6,760 bases of DNA from Eubacterium sp. (GTDB lineage: Bacteria; Bacillota; Clostridia; Lachnospirales; Lachnospiraceae): positions 1 to 6,760 of the forward strand of contig JAJGAH010000137.1 in NCBI GenBank assembly GCA_020844525.1, given 5' to 3'. The notes under the pieces are model-generated. The model saw nothing but the letters and a program-made list of their open reading frames with translations. It was not told the origin of the DNA and did not search any database. This document shows positions 1-5,399 of the stretch, piece by piece. The translations under genes and the position numbers were made by a program. Numbering within the stretch: position 1 is the first letter of the stretch; each line of letters opens with the position of its first letter.

Positions 1-37
1 CCCCGATGGAATATCATGCAGCATTTGCAGTAGCAGC

Positions 38-80
38 ATAAAGAATACCGCCAGCTGATTCATTCCTCAACTGACGGTAT
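38..80 (-). terminator. Probable operon-end terminator downstream of rplQ
   Basis: A 14-bp stem (80-67 with 58-45, minus strand, beginning ATACCGTCAG and including two G-U pairs) encloses an 8-nt loop. It is followed by a moderate T-tract, TCTTTAT (44-38). It lies 86 nt after the rplQ stop and no gene begins between. The T-run is imperfect, so termination efficiency is uncertain. Bases 1-37 beyond it hold nothing I can identify. Confidence 0.6.
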
Positions 81-94
81 CCAATCACTTATTA

Positions 95-146
95 TTTTTC
101 ACTGTCCCCTTGACGGGTAGCACACCATTTGGAGTGCGGTCAAAAA
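95..146 (-). ncRNA. Possible three-way-junction element after rplQ
   Basis: Just 19 nt past the rplQ stop, TTTTTGAC (146-139, minus strand) can pair with GTGAAAAA (102-95), with one G-G mismatch. This encloses a hairpin, GCAC-T-CC/GG-T-GTGC (137-120), and a small CCC/GGG hairpin (117-106). A downstream element specific to L17 genes has been described in Lactobacillales and Listeria (Rfam name: L17 downstream element). I cannot tell from memory whether this one matches it. It could also be the edge of a repeat. Confidence 0.3.
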
Positions 147-165
147 CTCTATGCGTCCGGAAAGA

Positions 166-702
166 TTAAACAAGCTCAATCTGAACTTCCATTGCACCGT
201 CGCCTTTTCTCTGGCCAATCTTGATGATTCTGGTATACCCACCATTACGATCAGCATACTTCGGCGCAATTTCATCGAACATTTTGGCTACCATGTCAAC
301 TTTCTTTGTATTGGCCTTTCTGCCCTTTGCTTCCTTCGGAACATCCGTTACAGGATAAAATACCTTGGACATCTGACGGCGTGCATGCAGTCTGGAAGGA
401 AGATCCTTCTTGATCTCCTTCTGAACCTCGGTATAAACGGTAACCTTCTTGCCATTCTCCTCTTTCTTTACGCGCTTTCCATCAGCGTCCTTCTGCGGAA
501 CCTTGGCAGTTACGGTAACAGTCTCAAAGTTATCCTTCTCACGAACAGCGAGAGCAATAAGGCTCTCAGCGATCTTCTGGATCTCTCCTGCCTTGGTCTC
601 AGTCGTGCGGATTTTGCCATGATAAAGCAGATTTGTTACCTGGTTTCTCAGTAATGCCTTTCTCTGAGAAGCAGTTCTGCCAAGCTTTCTGTACTTTGCC
701 AT
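166..702 (-). CDS. rplQ: 50S ribosomal protein L17 (bL17) with a large internal insertion
   Basis: L17 binds 23S rRNA near the polypeptide exit tunnel. The conserved core is clear: [20 protein letters not shown] at the start, [17 protein letters not shown] (34-49), LHARRQ (105-110), and the C-terminal [20 protein letters not shown] and IELV. At 178 aa it is about 50-60 residues longer than the 120-127 aa of Bacillus and E. coli L17. Most of the extra length is one block at about residues 57-102, with two predicted beta-rich arms ([11 protein letters not shown] and [13 protein letters not shown]) joined by a charged lysine/glutamate-rich turn. About 10 more residues lie near 116-130. Similar enlarged L17 proteins occur in Lachnospiraceae as far as I recall. 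The start has GGAGGA 8 nt upstream; the stop is TAA. It is the last gene of the alpha operon here. Confidence 0.96.
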   Translation of the reverse strand: MAKYRKLGRTASQRKALLRNQVTNLLYHGKIRTTETKAGEIQKIAESLIALAVREKDNFETVTVTAKVPQKDADGKRVKKEENGKKVTVYTEVQKEIKKDLPSRLHARRQMSKVFYPVTDVPKEAKGRKANTKKVDMVAKMFDEIAPKYADRNGGYTRIIKIGQRKGDGAMEVQIELV

Positions 703-723
703 TTTATATTTCCTCCAATTTCA

Positions 724-783
724 TTTGTGGAACAGACGCCCATGCATCTTTGGCCTTACTGGACGTCTGCAGGATTCTACAAA
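724..783 (-). promoter_or_regulatory. Long bulged hairpin in the rplQ leader
   Basis: On the minus strand, TTTGT (783-779), GAA (777-775) and CAGACGTCC (769-761) pair with GGGCGTCTG (741-733), TTC (732-730) and ACAAA (728-724). That makes 17 paired positions, with one G-U, one A-C mismatch, a 5-nt bulge (774-770) and a 19-nt loop. The base of the hairpin is about 7 nt before the rplQ Shine-Dalgarno (GGAGGA, 716-711), a good position for translational control. The rpoA-rplQ gap is 146 nt, much longer than the 24-nt rpsK-rpsD gap. A small hairpin (832-845) sits just after the rpoA stop. Confidence 0.45.
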
Positions 784-848
784 TACATCACGTTCACCCT
801 GCGCTTCGGTCTTACGGGTTAACTAAATATCCCTGTCAAAACAGGAAT

Positions 849-1811
849 TTACTGCTCTTCGCTTGGAGCGAGGGAAAGACCCAGCTCATTCAACTTTGCA
901 AGCACCTCTTCCAGAGATTTACGGCCCAGATTGCGGACCTTCATCATATCCTCGGAGGTTTTACTGCAGAGTTCCTCAACTGTATTGATCCCCGCACGTT
1001 TCAGACAGTTATATGAACGGACAGAAAGCTCAAGTTCATCAATATTCATCTCAAGAACTTTGTCCTTATCTGTCATCGGAGTCTCAATCATAACTTCAGC
1101 AGTTTTCGCATTTTCAGACAGATCAATAAAGAGCTTCAAATGCTCGCTGAGAACTTTTGCTGCAAGGCTGACAGCCTCATCAGGTCCAAGAGTACCGTTT
1201 GTATATACATCAAGCGTCAGCTTATCATAATCGGTAACCTGTCCGACACGGGTATTCTCAACGGTCATATTGACACGTTCAACCGGTGTATAGATCGCAT
1301 CTACAGCTATCACACCAATAGGCATGTCATCCGTCTTGCCCTTATCCGCTCCAACATATCCACGTCCGTTGGTAATTGTAAGCTCCATATAAAGCTTGCA
1401 ATCAGCTCCGCCGTTCAGATGTGCGATAACCTGATCCGGATTCATGATCTCAATATCCTGATCAACCTGAATATCAGAAGCACGCACCACACCCTCGCCC
1501 TCATATTCGATATAGGCAACCTTGGGTTCATCGGAACTGCTGTTATTCTTGATGGAAAGGCTCTTAAGGTTCATGATGATTTCAGTCACATCCTCTTTAA
1601 CGCCCGGAATAGAACTGAACTCATGCAGAACGCCTTCAATCTTAACCTGACTGACTGCAGCTCCCGGAAGAGAGGAAAGCATGATTCTGCGAAGAGAATT
1701 TCCAAGCGTCGTGCCATATCCACGCTCCAGAGGTTCTACGACAAATCTGCCGAATTTTTTATCTTCTGAAATCTCGCTAATTTCAATTTTGGGTTTGTTA
1801 AAATCAAACAC
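849..1811 (-). CDS. rpoA: DNA-directed RNA polymerase subunit alpha
   Basis: The alpha subunit dimerises to nucleate RNA polymerase assembly, and its C-terminal domain contacts UP elements and activators. From the GTG start the protein is 320 aa. The N-terminal domain (about 1-230) shows the assembly motif [20 protein letters not shown] (29-48) and [16 protein letters not shown] (176-191). A linker follows, then the C-terminal domain (about 250-312) with [13 protein letters not shown] and [13 protein letters not shown]265, N268, G296, K298 and S299 fall at the same positions as the DNA-contacting residues of E. coli alpha, so UP-element binding is probably retained. The open frame extends 15 codons further upstream to a TTG at 1856, but that has no proper Shine-Dalgarno and no family homology. 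The stop is TAA. A 146-nt leader separates it from rplQ. Confidence 0.97.
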   Translation of the reverse strand: MFDFNKPKIEISEISEDKKFGRFVVEPLERGYGTTLGNSLRRIMLSSLPGAAVSQVKIEGVLHEFSSIPGVKEDVTEIIMNLKSLSIKNNSSSDEPKVAYIEYEGEGVVRASDIQVDQDIEIMNPDQVIAHLNGGADCKLYMELTITNGRGYVGADKGKTDDMPIGVIAVDAIYTPVERVNMTVENTRVGQVTDYDKLTLDVYTNGTLGPDEAVSLAAKVLSEHLKLFIDLSENAKTAEVMIETPMTDKDKVLEMNIDELELSVRSYNCLKRAGINTVEELCSKTSEDMMKVRNLGRKSLEEVLAKLNELGLSLAPSEEQ

Positions 1812-1829
1812 CTGCAAGTCCCTCCTTCT
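1809..1829 (-). promoter_or_regulatory. Ribosome binding site fixing the rpoA GTG start
   Basis: AGAAGGAGG (1829-1821, minus strand) is followed after 9 nt by GTG (1811-1809). A TTG at 1817-1815 is only 3 nt from the Shine-Dalgarno, too close to be used. The in-frame TTG at 1856 lies upstream of the site. Family alignment also puts the N-terminus at FDFNKPKIE, directly after this GTG. Confidence 0.85.
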
Positions 1830-1861
1830 GACGCACGGTCGTACGATTGTCTGCAAAAAAT

Positions 1862-1890
1862 ACCATATGTTTCCAAAACATGTCTGCCAA
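1862..1890 (-). promoter_or_regulatory. Possible weak internal promoter or pause hairpin before rpoA
   Basis: In the rpsD-rpoA gap, TTGGCA (minus strand, 1890-1885) and TATGGT (1867-1862) are spaced by 17 nt, matching the sigma-A boxes at 5/6 and 4/6 positions. The spacer holds a 6-bp hairpin, ATGTTT/AAACAT (1867-1881), with six Ts a few bases later. It could instead be a weak terminator or pause site. Neither reading is strong. Confidence 0.25.
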
Positions 1891-1906
1891 GCCGGATTAC
1901 TATGGA

Positions 1907-2500
1907 TTATTTGGAGTACAACTCGACGATCTGCATCTCGTTAACCGGAACGTCGATCAGATCACGTGAAGGCACCTGTGCAACAGTACCCTGCAGAGCA
2001 TCTGCATTTACTGTAAGCCAGGAAGGTACAACACGTCCGGATGTTGCATCGGCGATGTCTTTCATGCGCTGTGAGGACTTCTTGCTCTCTTTGATCTCAA
2101 TAACGTCACCAGCCTTTACCTCATAGGAAGGAATATTCACAACCTTGCCGTTGACAGTTACGAACTTGTGATCAACCATCTGTCTTGCCTCTTTCCGTGT
2201 TCTTGCAAAAGCAAGGCGGAAAAGAACATTGTCAAGACGAAGCTCCAGAAGAGCCATCAGGTTCTCACCAGTCTGGCCTTTCATACGGTCAGCCTTGGCA
2301 TAGTAATTACGGAACGGCTTCTCAAGCACACCGTAAATAAATTTTGCTTTCTGCTTCTCACGCAGCTGTGCACCGTACTCAGAAACTTTACGACGGTTAT
2401 TTCTCAGCTGACGTTTGGATTTCTTATCAATTCCAAGATATGTCGGATCAAGTCCAAGGGATCTGCATCTCTTCAGGACCGGTGTTCTATCTACTGCCAT
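1907..2500 (-). CDS. rpsD: 30S ribosomal protein S4 (uS4), zinc-free form
   Basis: S4 is a primary 16S rRNA-binding protein that nucleates assembly of the 30S body. In E. coli and Bacillus it also represses its own mRNA. The protein is 197 aa. The N-terminal part ([19 protein letters not shown]) has only one cysteine, so it lacks the four-cysteine zinc site of C+ S4 proteins. The central [20 protein letters not shown] region is typical. The S4 RNA-binding domain spans about residues 90-150 ([20 protein letters not shown], then [19 protein letters not shown]). The C-terminus ends [19 protein letters not shown] is 10 nt upstream of the ATG. In Bacillus subtilis rpsD stands alone, whereas here it is inside the alpha operon. 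That makes a shared leader upstream of rpsM a reasonable target for S4 feedback (inference). Confidence 0.98.
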   Translation of the reverse strand: MAVDRTPVLKRCRSLGLDPTYLGIDKKSKRQLRNNRRKVSEYGAQLREKQKAKFIYGVLEKPFRNYYAKADRMKGQTGENLMALLELRLDNVLFRLAFARTRKEARQMVDHKFVTVNGKVVNIPSYEVKAGDVIEIKESKKSSQRMKDIADATSGRVVPSWLTVNADALQGTVAQVPSRDLIDVPVNEMQIVELYSK

Positions 2501-2524
2501 TTATATATGACCTCCTGTTGTCAA

Positions 2525-2917
2525 TCAGACTCTTCTACGCTTCGGTGGACGGCATCCATTGTGAGGAACCGGTGTTACATCACAGATACTTGTTACCTCA
2601 AGTCCTGCTGCAGCCAGTGCACGGATTGCAGCCTCACGACCTGAACCCGGGCCCTTAACAAATACATCCACACTCTTTAATCCATGAATAAGAGCTGCCT
2701 TTGTGGCAGTCTCAGCAGCCATCTGTGCTGCATATGGAGTAGATTTCCTTGAACCTTTGAAACCAAGCCCACCGGCACTTGCCCAAGACAGAGCGTTACC
2801 TGCTGTATCAGTAAGGGTAACGATAGTGTTGTTGAAGGATGCCTGGATATGAGCCTGTCCACGTTCAACGTTTTTCTTTACACGACGCTTTGTCGCTTTC
2901 TTTACTGCTTTTGGCAT
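2525..2917 (-). CDS. rpsK: 30S ribosomal protein S11 (uS11)
   Basis: S11 lies on the 30S platform near the 3' end of 16S rRNA and helps form the mRNA exit channel. The 130-aa protein has a lysine-rich N-terminal extension, then [18 protein letters not shown], the [14 protein letters not shown] segment, [14 protein letters not shown], and the near-invariant C-terminus [15 protein letters not shown]120 in the HNG sequence corresponds to the asparagine that is modified to isoaspartate in E. coli S11. The ribosome binding site is weaker than those of its neighbours: an AGG-rich stretch (AAAAGGTAGG) lies about 12 nt from the ATG, so translation may depend partly on coupling with rpsM. The stop is TGA. 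rpsD follows after only 24 nt. Confidence 0.98.
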   Translation of the reverse strand: MPKAVKKATKRRVKKNVERGQAHIQASFNNTIVTLTDTAGNALSWASAGGLGFKGSRKSTPYAAQMAAETATKAALIHGLKSVDVFVKGPGSGREAAIRALAAAGLEVTSICDVTPVPHNGCRPPKRRRV

Positions 2918-3000
2918 AATAAAAACTAACCTACCTTTTCCAAATTGATGAACTATCTATTCTGATTGTCAATATGTTCTGTCAGAACTGTACGCTGCAA

Positions 3001-3372
3001 TTATTTCTTCTTGTTTGCAACAGTTCTTCTCGGTCCCTTACGTGTTCTGGCATTTGTCTTCGTCTTCTGTCCACGAACAGGAAGTCCCTGTCTGTGACGT
3101 TTTCCACGATAGCAGCCAATTTCCTGAAGGCGCTTGATATCCATTGCTGTCTGACGTCTCAGATCACCTTCTACAGTAACCTGAAGATCTTCAATTGCAG
3201 CAGAGATATTCTTTACCTCATCATCTGTAAGATCTCTTACACGTGTATCCGGATTTACTCCAGCCTGCGCAAGGATACGATTGGAAGTTGCTCTTCCAAT
3301 ACCGTAGATATAGGTAAGACCTATTTCTACTCGTTTGTCTCTTGGTAAATCTACACCAGCTATACGAGCCAT
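3001..3372 (-). CDS. rpsM: 30S ribosomal protein S13 (uS13)
   Basis: S13 sits in the 30S head, contacts the 50S subunit at bridge B1 and reaches the P-site tRNA with its C-terminal tail. The 123-aa protein begins [20 protein letters not shown] and has the helix-two-turns-helix region (about residues 14-60, with [12 protein letters not shown]). Its conserved tail reads [17 protein letters not shown] and then [12 protein letters not shown]. The ending NKKK is basic, as expected. The start ATG has AAAGGAGG about 8 nt upstream. The stop is TAA. It is preceded by the long folded leader region and followed after 83 nt by rpsK. As the first large gene of the alpha operon after the leader, it is where feedback control would be expected, as is known for E. 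coli. Confidence 0.98.
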   Translation of the reverse strand: MARIAGVDLPRDKRVEIGLTYIYGIGRATSNRILAQAGVNPDTRVRDLTDDEVKNISAAIEDLQVTVEGDLRRQTAMDIKRLQEIGCYRGKRHRQGLPVRGQKTKTNARTRKGPRRTVANKKK

Positions 3373-3395
3373 GTGCGTTTTCCTCCTTTGATTGT

Positions 3396-3648
3396 GATCA
3401 GCCGCATTAAAAACAGCCTGATCTGATAAATACCATCTTAAATGGGATGTCGGTATGGTACATCCAGCCGCCCAGACTATGACGGCCTTTCCTTTACCCT
3501 CCGAGACGCCGGTAGTAAAGTTTTAAGTAATATTATAAGGGATAAATCCCGGAGCATATACCCTATGTCCGGTTTAAATCCACCGGAGGTATCCTGACGC
3601 AGCCAGTCAGGTCTCACTTTATAATATTAGTTTCGCATGAGCAGAAAC
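3396..3648 (-). ncRNA. Candidate structured leader RNA between rpmJ and rpsM
   Basis: This 253-nt non-coding stretch can be drawn as a series of helices in the mRNA orientation. They are H0 (3630-3648), H1 (11 bp, 3619-3629 with 3528-3538), H2 (6 bp, 3593-3611), H3 (11 bp with a 5-nt bulge, 3558-3592), H4 (3539-3550), H5 (6 + 3 bp, 3492-3520), H6 (3466-3487), H7 (6 bp, 3445-3465) and H8 (6-8 bp, 3396-3423). H1 to H4 form a four-way junction in which H1/H4 and H2/H3 meet with no intervening base, separated by two 7-nt linkers. H0 also abuts H1, and H6 abuts H7. H8 ends 5-6 nt before the rpsM Shine-Dalgarno. The location suggests autogenous control of the alpha operon. I recognise no known riboswitch or leader class in it. 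Folding is by eye. Confidence 0.55.
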
Positions 3649-3665
3649 ATGATTGTATTGAGGGA

Positions 3666-3779
3666 TCAACCCTGTCTCTGTTTATGCTTTGGATTCTCAC
3701 AAATGATACGAATACTGCCTTTTCTCTTGATGACCTTGCATTTCTCGCAAATCGGCTTTACAGAAGATCTTACCTTCAT
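3666..3779 (-). CDS. rpmJ: 50S ribosomal protein L36 (bL36), zinc-binding form
   Basis: L36 is the smallest large-subunit protein and binds domain V/II 23S rRNA near the base of the stalk. The gene encodes 37 aa starting [20 protein letters not shown] and ending KHKQRQG, exactly the family length. The zinc ribbon is intact: C11, C14, C27 and H32 (CxxC-x12-C-x4-H), so this is the C+ zinc-containing form rather than a zinc-independent paralogue. The start is set by AGGAGG six nucleotides before the ATG (sequence at 3786-3791 on the plus side). The stop is TGA. It is the first gene after the internal promoter. The next gene, rpsM, is 293 nt away, an unusually long and highly folded gap for a ribosomal operon. 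Confidence 0.98.
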   Translation of the reverse strand: MKVRSSVKPICEKCKVIKRKGSIRIICENPKHKQRQG

Positions 3780-3795
3780 GAGTATCCTCCTTTCC

Positions 3796-3877
3796 TGTGC
3801 TGAAAGCATAATGAATATGAATAATATATATTGATCTTTTGAGAGTCATATGGTGGGTTGGTCCTCATGACAGCACA
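3796..3877 (-). promoter_or_regulatory. Possible folded leader of rpmJ
   Basis: TGTGCTG (minus strand, 3877-3871) can pair over 7 bp with CAGCACA (3802-3796). This encloses about 68 nt that include a small hairpin, TCAT/ATGA (3870-3867 with 3849-3846), and an AT-rich single-stranded stretch. The closing helix ends only a few nucleotides before the rpmJ ribosome binding site (AAGGAGG), a position where folding could affect ribosome access. The fold is by eye and could be coincidental. Confidence 0.35.
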
Positions 3878-3893
3878 AAAAGATACGTATAGC

Positions 3894-3922
3894 ATTGTAG
3901 CACTGTCCCTCGGTGAATGCAA
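3894..3922 (-). promoter_or_regulatory. Strong sigma-A promoter for the alpha operon (rpmJ onward)
   Basis: On the minus strand, TTGCAT (3922-3917) is followed by a 17-nt spacer and then TACAAT (3899-3894). A TG dinucleotide one base before the -10 box gives an extended -10 (TGCTACAAT). Transcription should start near 3887, leaving a leader of about 108 nt before rpmJ. It lies about 50 nt past the terminator that follows infA, so rpmJ-rpsM-rpsK-rpsD-rpoA-rplQ can be transcribed independently. This is the best-looking promoter in the window; it is inferred from sequence. Confidence 0.82.
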
Positions 3923-3970
3923 GAAAAATTTGTCATTGACTACAATAAAGATTTATGGAGGATAAAATAT

Positions 3971-4032
3971 AAAAAAGACCGCCGGTATGACATGTGAAAA
4001 TACATCGGGTCATGTCTTGCCTGAGGCGGTCT
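3971..4032 (-). terminator. Intrinsic terminator after infA, ending the spc-side transcript
   Basis: An 8-bp GC-rich outer stem (AGACCGCC at 4032-4025 on the minus strand pairs with GGCGGTCT at 3983-3976) is continued by an inner 6-bp stem, GACATG/CATGTC (4016-4011 with 3994-3989). The stem is followed directly by a run of six Ts (3976-3971) and then more AT-rich sequence. There is no T-run on the plus-strand side, so it acts in the gene direction only. Closer to infA, the palindrome CTGCGTACGCAG (4071-4082) is followed by five Ts (4070-4066). That could be a weak first terminator, but its stem is only 4-5 bp. Confidence 0.88.
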
Positions 4033-4095
4033 GGTAAAAATATGAATAATGTCAAAGAAGGCATTAAAAACTGCGTACGCAGAATCAGCCCTTCA

Positions 4096-4314
4096 TTATT
4101 TATCTCTCCAGATGATACGTCCCTTATCCAGGTCATAGGGAGAAAGCTCCAGTGTCACCTTGTCCCCAGGCAGGATACGGATAAAGTTCATCCGCAGCTT
4201 TCCACTGATATGAGCCAGCACCACATGTTTGTTCTCAAGCTCAACGCGGAACATTGCGTTAGGAAGCTTCTCGAGCACAACGCCTTCTACTTCAATTACA
4301 TCTGCTTTTGACAT
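4096..4314 (-). CDS. infA: Translation initiation factor IF-1
   Basis: IF-1 binds the A site of the 30S subunit during initiation and assists IF-2 and IF-3. The 72-aa length is exactly typical. The whole protein is a single S1-type OB fold with the conserved stretches [49 protein letters not shown] and KGRI. AAGGAGG lies 7 to 8 nt before the ATG. The first 19 nt overlap the end of the KOW gene in another frame, so expression is probably coupled to it. The stop is TAA. Two hairpin-plus-T-run structures follow, making infA the last gene of its transcription unit unless read-through occurs. Confidence 0.98.
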   Translation of the reverse strand: MSKADVIEVEGVVLEKLPNAMFRVELENKHVVLAHISGKLRMNFIRILPGDKVTLELSPYDLDKGRIIWRDK

Positions 4315-4580
4315 GAAAGTTCCTCCTTGCGTATAATAGCGTTTCTGATATCTTTATTGGTCAGGGGCTGCTGCCGTAAAAGCAGATCCCTTATCGCAGG
4401 ATCTGTCTGAAAACACGGTTGAAGATGAATTCTGTTCTTGCGTTTCGGACACCCAGGAGATTTTCCCCTTCCATCAGACAACAGTATGTAATCTTCTGAA
4501 ACATCTGTCACGAGATAAAGTCTTCCCTTATCATGTCCTGCAAGACTTCTGGCAAACATGCCCCTCTTCAGCTCTCTCAT
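4296..4580 (-). CDS. KOW-domain RNA-binding protein (L14e/L6e/L27e-like)
   Basis: A small basic protein of 94 aa. The N-terminal half (about residues 4-54, containing [20 protein letters not shown] and later KRKNRIHLQ) has the pattern of a KOW/SH3-like RNA-binding domain, as in archaeal and eukaryotic L14e-type proteins. The C-terminal third (about 60-86) looks helical and charged. Genes of this kind recur between map and infA in many Clostridia. A ribosome-associated role is usually presumed from that position, but I know of no established function. AAAGGAG lies 5 nt before the ATG, which overlaps the map stop by 4 nt. Its 3' end overlaps infA by 19 nt, so the infA ribosome binding site lies inside this coding region. 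The family-level call is confident; the function is inferred from location and domain only. Confidence 0.88.
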   Translation of the reverse strand: MRELKRGMFARSLAGHDKGRLYLVTDVSEDYILLSDGRGKSPGCPKRKNRIHLQPCFQTDPAIRDLLLRQQPLTNKDIRNAIIRKEELSCQKQM

Positions 4581-5353
4581 AGAAGCTCCTTTGATTCCGA
4601 ATCTGAAAGCGTCAGAATCTCCGGCTCATGTTCAGTGATCAGGATTGTGTTCTCATAATGTGCAGAAAGTGAACGGTCCTTTGTCACGACAGTCCAGCCA
4701 TCCGCAAGCCACTCTACTTCATATGATCCTGCAGTAATCATCGGTTCTATCGCCAATGTCATACCGGGCTGAAGCCGTATACCCCGCATCTTCTGATCGA
4801 AATTCGGGATCTGCGGGTCCTCATGCATTTCTCTTCCGATTCCATGTCCGCAAAGATCACGTATAACACCGTATCCTCTTGCCTCAGCATAATTACCAAT
4901 AGCCGCACATACCTCATTCAGGTGATGACCGGCATGGGCATATTTTATCCCTTCAAAAAAAGACTGCCGCGTTACATTGATAAGGTCCTGTGCCTCTTTG
5001 CTGATTGCACCGACTCCATAGGTCCTGGCAGCATCAGAGTGATACCCGTTATAAATCAGACCAGCGTCAAGACTTATGATGTCCCCTTCCTGCAGTATAC
5101 GATCACGTCTCGGAATGCCATGAACAACTTCTTCGTTAATGGACGTGCAAATAGATGCAGGGTACCCGGAATAATTGAGAAAATTAGGCACGCCGCCTAA
5201 ATTGCGGATCAGTCTCTCACCTTCCTCATTAATTTCCCAGGTTGAAACTCCCGGCCTTATCATCTCTTTTAAACCGGAAAATACATCCTGCAACAGACGA
5301 TTAGACTTTCGCATCGCCTTGATTTCCAAAGAATTTTTGATTGTAACCGACAT
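4577..5353 (-). CDS. map: Methionine aminopeptidase, type I
   Basis: This cytosolic metalloprotease removes the initiator methionine from nascent proteins at the ribosome, after deformylation. The length of 258 aa, with no N-terminal extension, fits the type Ia class. The five metal ligands of the pita-bread fold are all present: D96 (in SLDAGL), D107 (in HSDAA), H170 (in GHGIG), E203 (in AIEP) and E234 (in YENT). H79 in VVHGIP and H177 in MHEDP are the expected substrate-binding and catalytic histidines. The start ATG has GAGG 7 nt upstream. The TGA stop overlaps the ATG of the next gene as ATGA (4580-4577), so translation of the KOW gene is probably coupled to map. The protein is expected to be active because no key residue is missing. 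Confidence 0.97.
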   Translation of the reverse strand: MSVTIKNSLEIKAMRKSNRLLQDVFSGLKEMIRPGVSTWEINEEGERLIRNLGGVPNFLNYSGYPASICTSINEEVVHGIPRRDRILQEGDIISLDAGLIYNGYHSDAARTYGVGAISKEAQDLINVTRQSFFEGIKYAHAGHHLNEVCAAIGNYAEARGYGVIRDLCGHGIGREMHEDPQIPNFDQKMRGIRLQPGMTLAIEPMITAGSYEVEWLADGWTVVTKDRSLSAHYENTILITEHEPEILTLSDSESKELL

Positions 5354-5399
5354 GATATAACCTCTGAAAATACCGCATCAACTGATATATTATACAAAA

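Noticed and set aside
1..63. Short open frame on the minus strand starting MNQLAVFF and running off the left edge
   Set aside because: The ATG is in the loop of the terminator hairpin, and GAGG sits only 1 nt before it. Too little is visible to support a gene.
834..839. Perfect TTGACA (minus strand) after rpoA, as an rplQ promoter -35 box
   Set aside because: No acceptable -10 box occurs 16-18 nt downstream (the sequence there reads about CGTAAG), and the box overlaps the small CCTGT/ACAGG hairpin.
1140..1769. 209-codon plus-strand open frame opposite rpoA, and other long plus-strand frames opposite S4, IF-1, Map and Adk
   Set aside because: Each lies antisense to a clearly conserved gene. 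Their translations lack recognisable domains, and the frames are explained as shadows of the coding strand.
2967..2972. Perfect TTGACA (minus strand) in the rpsM-rpsK gap
   Set aside because: The hexamers at 16-18 nt spacing match the -10 consensus at only three positions or so. It is probably chance in AT-rich sequence.
2976..2988. GTTCTGTCAGAAC palindrome in the rpsM-rpsK gap
   Set aside because: It has only a 5-bp stem with a 3-nt loop and no T-run, so it is too weak to call a terminator or operator.
3528..3538. TATAAT-containing strand of H1 as a promoter -10 for rpsM
   Set aside because: No -35-like hexamer lies at the right distance, and the segment is better explained by its 11-bp complement at 3619-3629.
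3814..4050. Twelve-base direct repeat AATATGAATAAT at 3814-3825 and 4039-4050
   Set aside because: It is very AT-rich, imperfect beyond the 12 bases, and lacks flanking features of a mobile element; probably coincidence.
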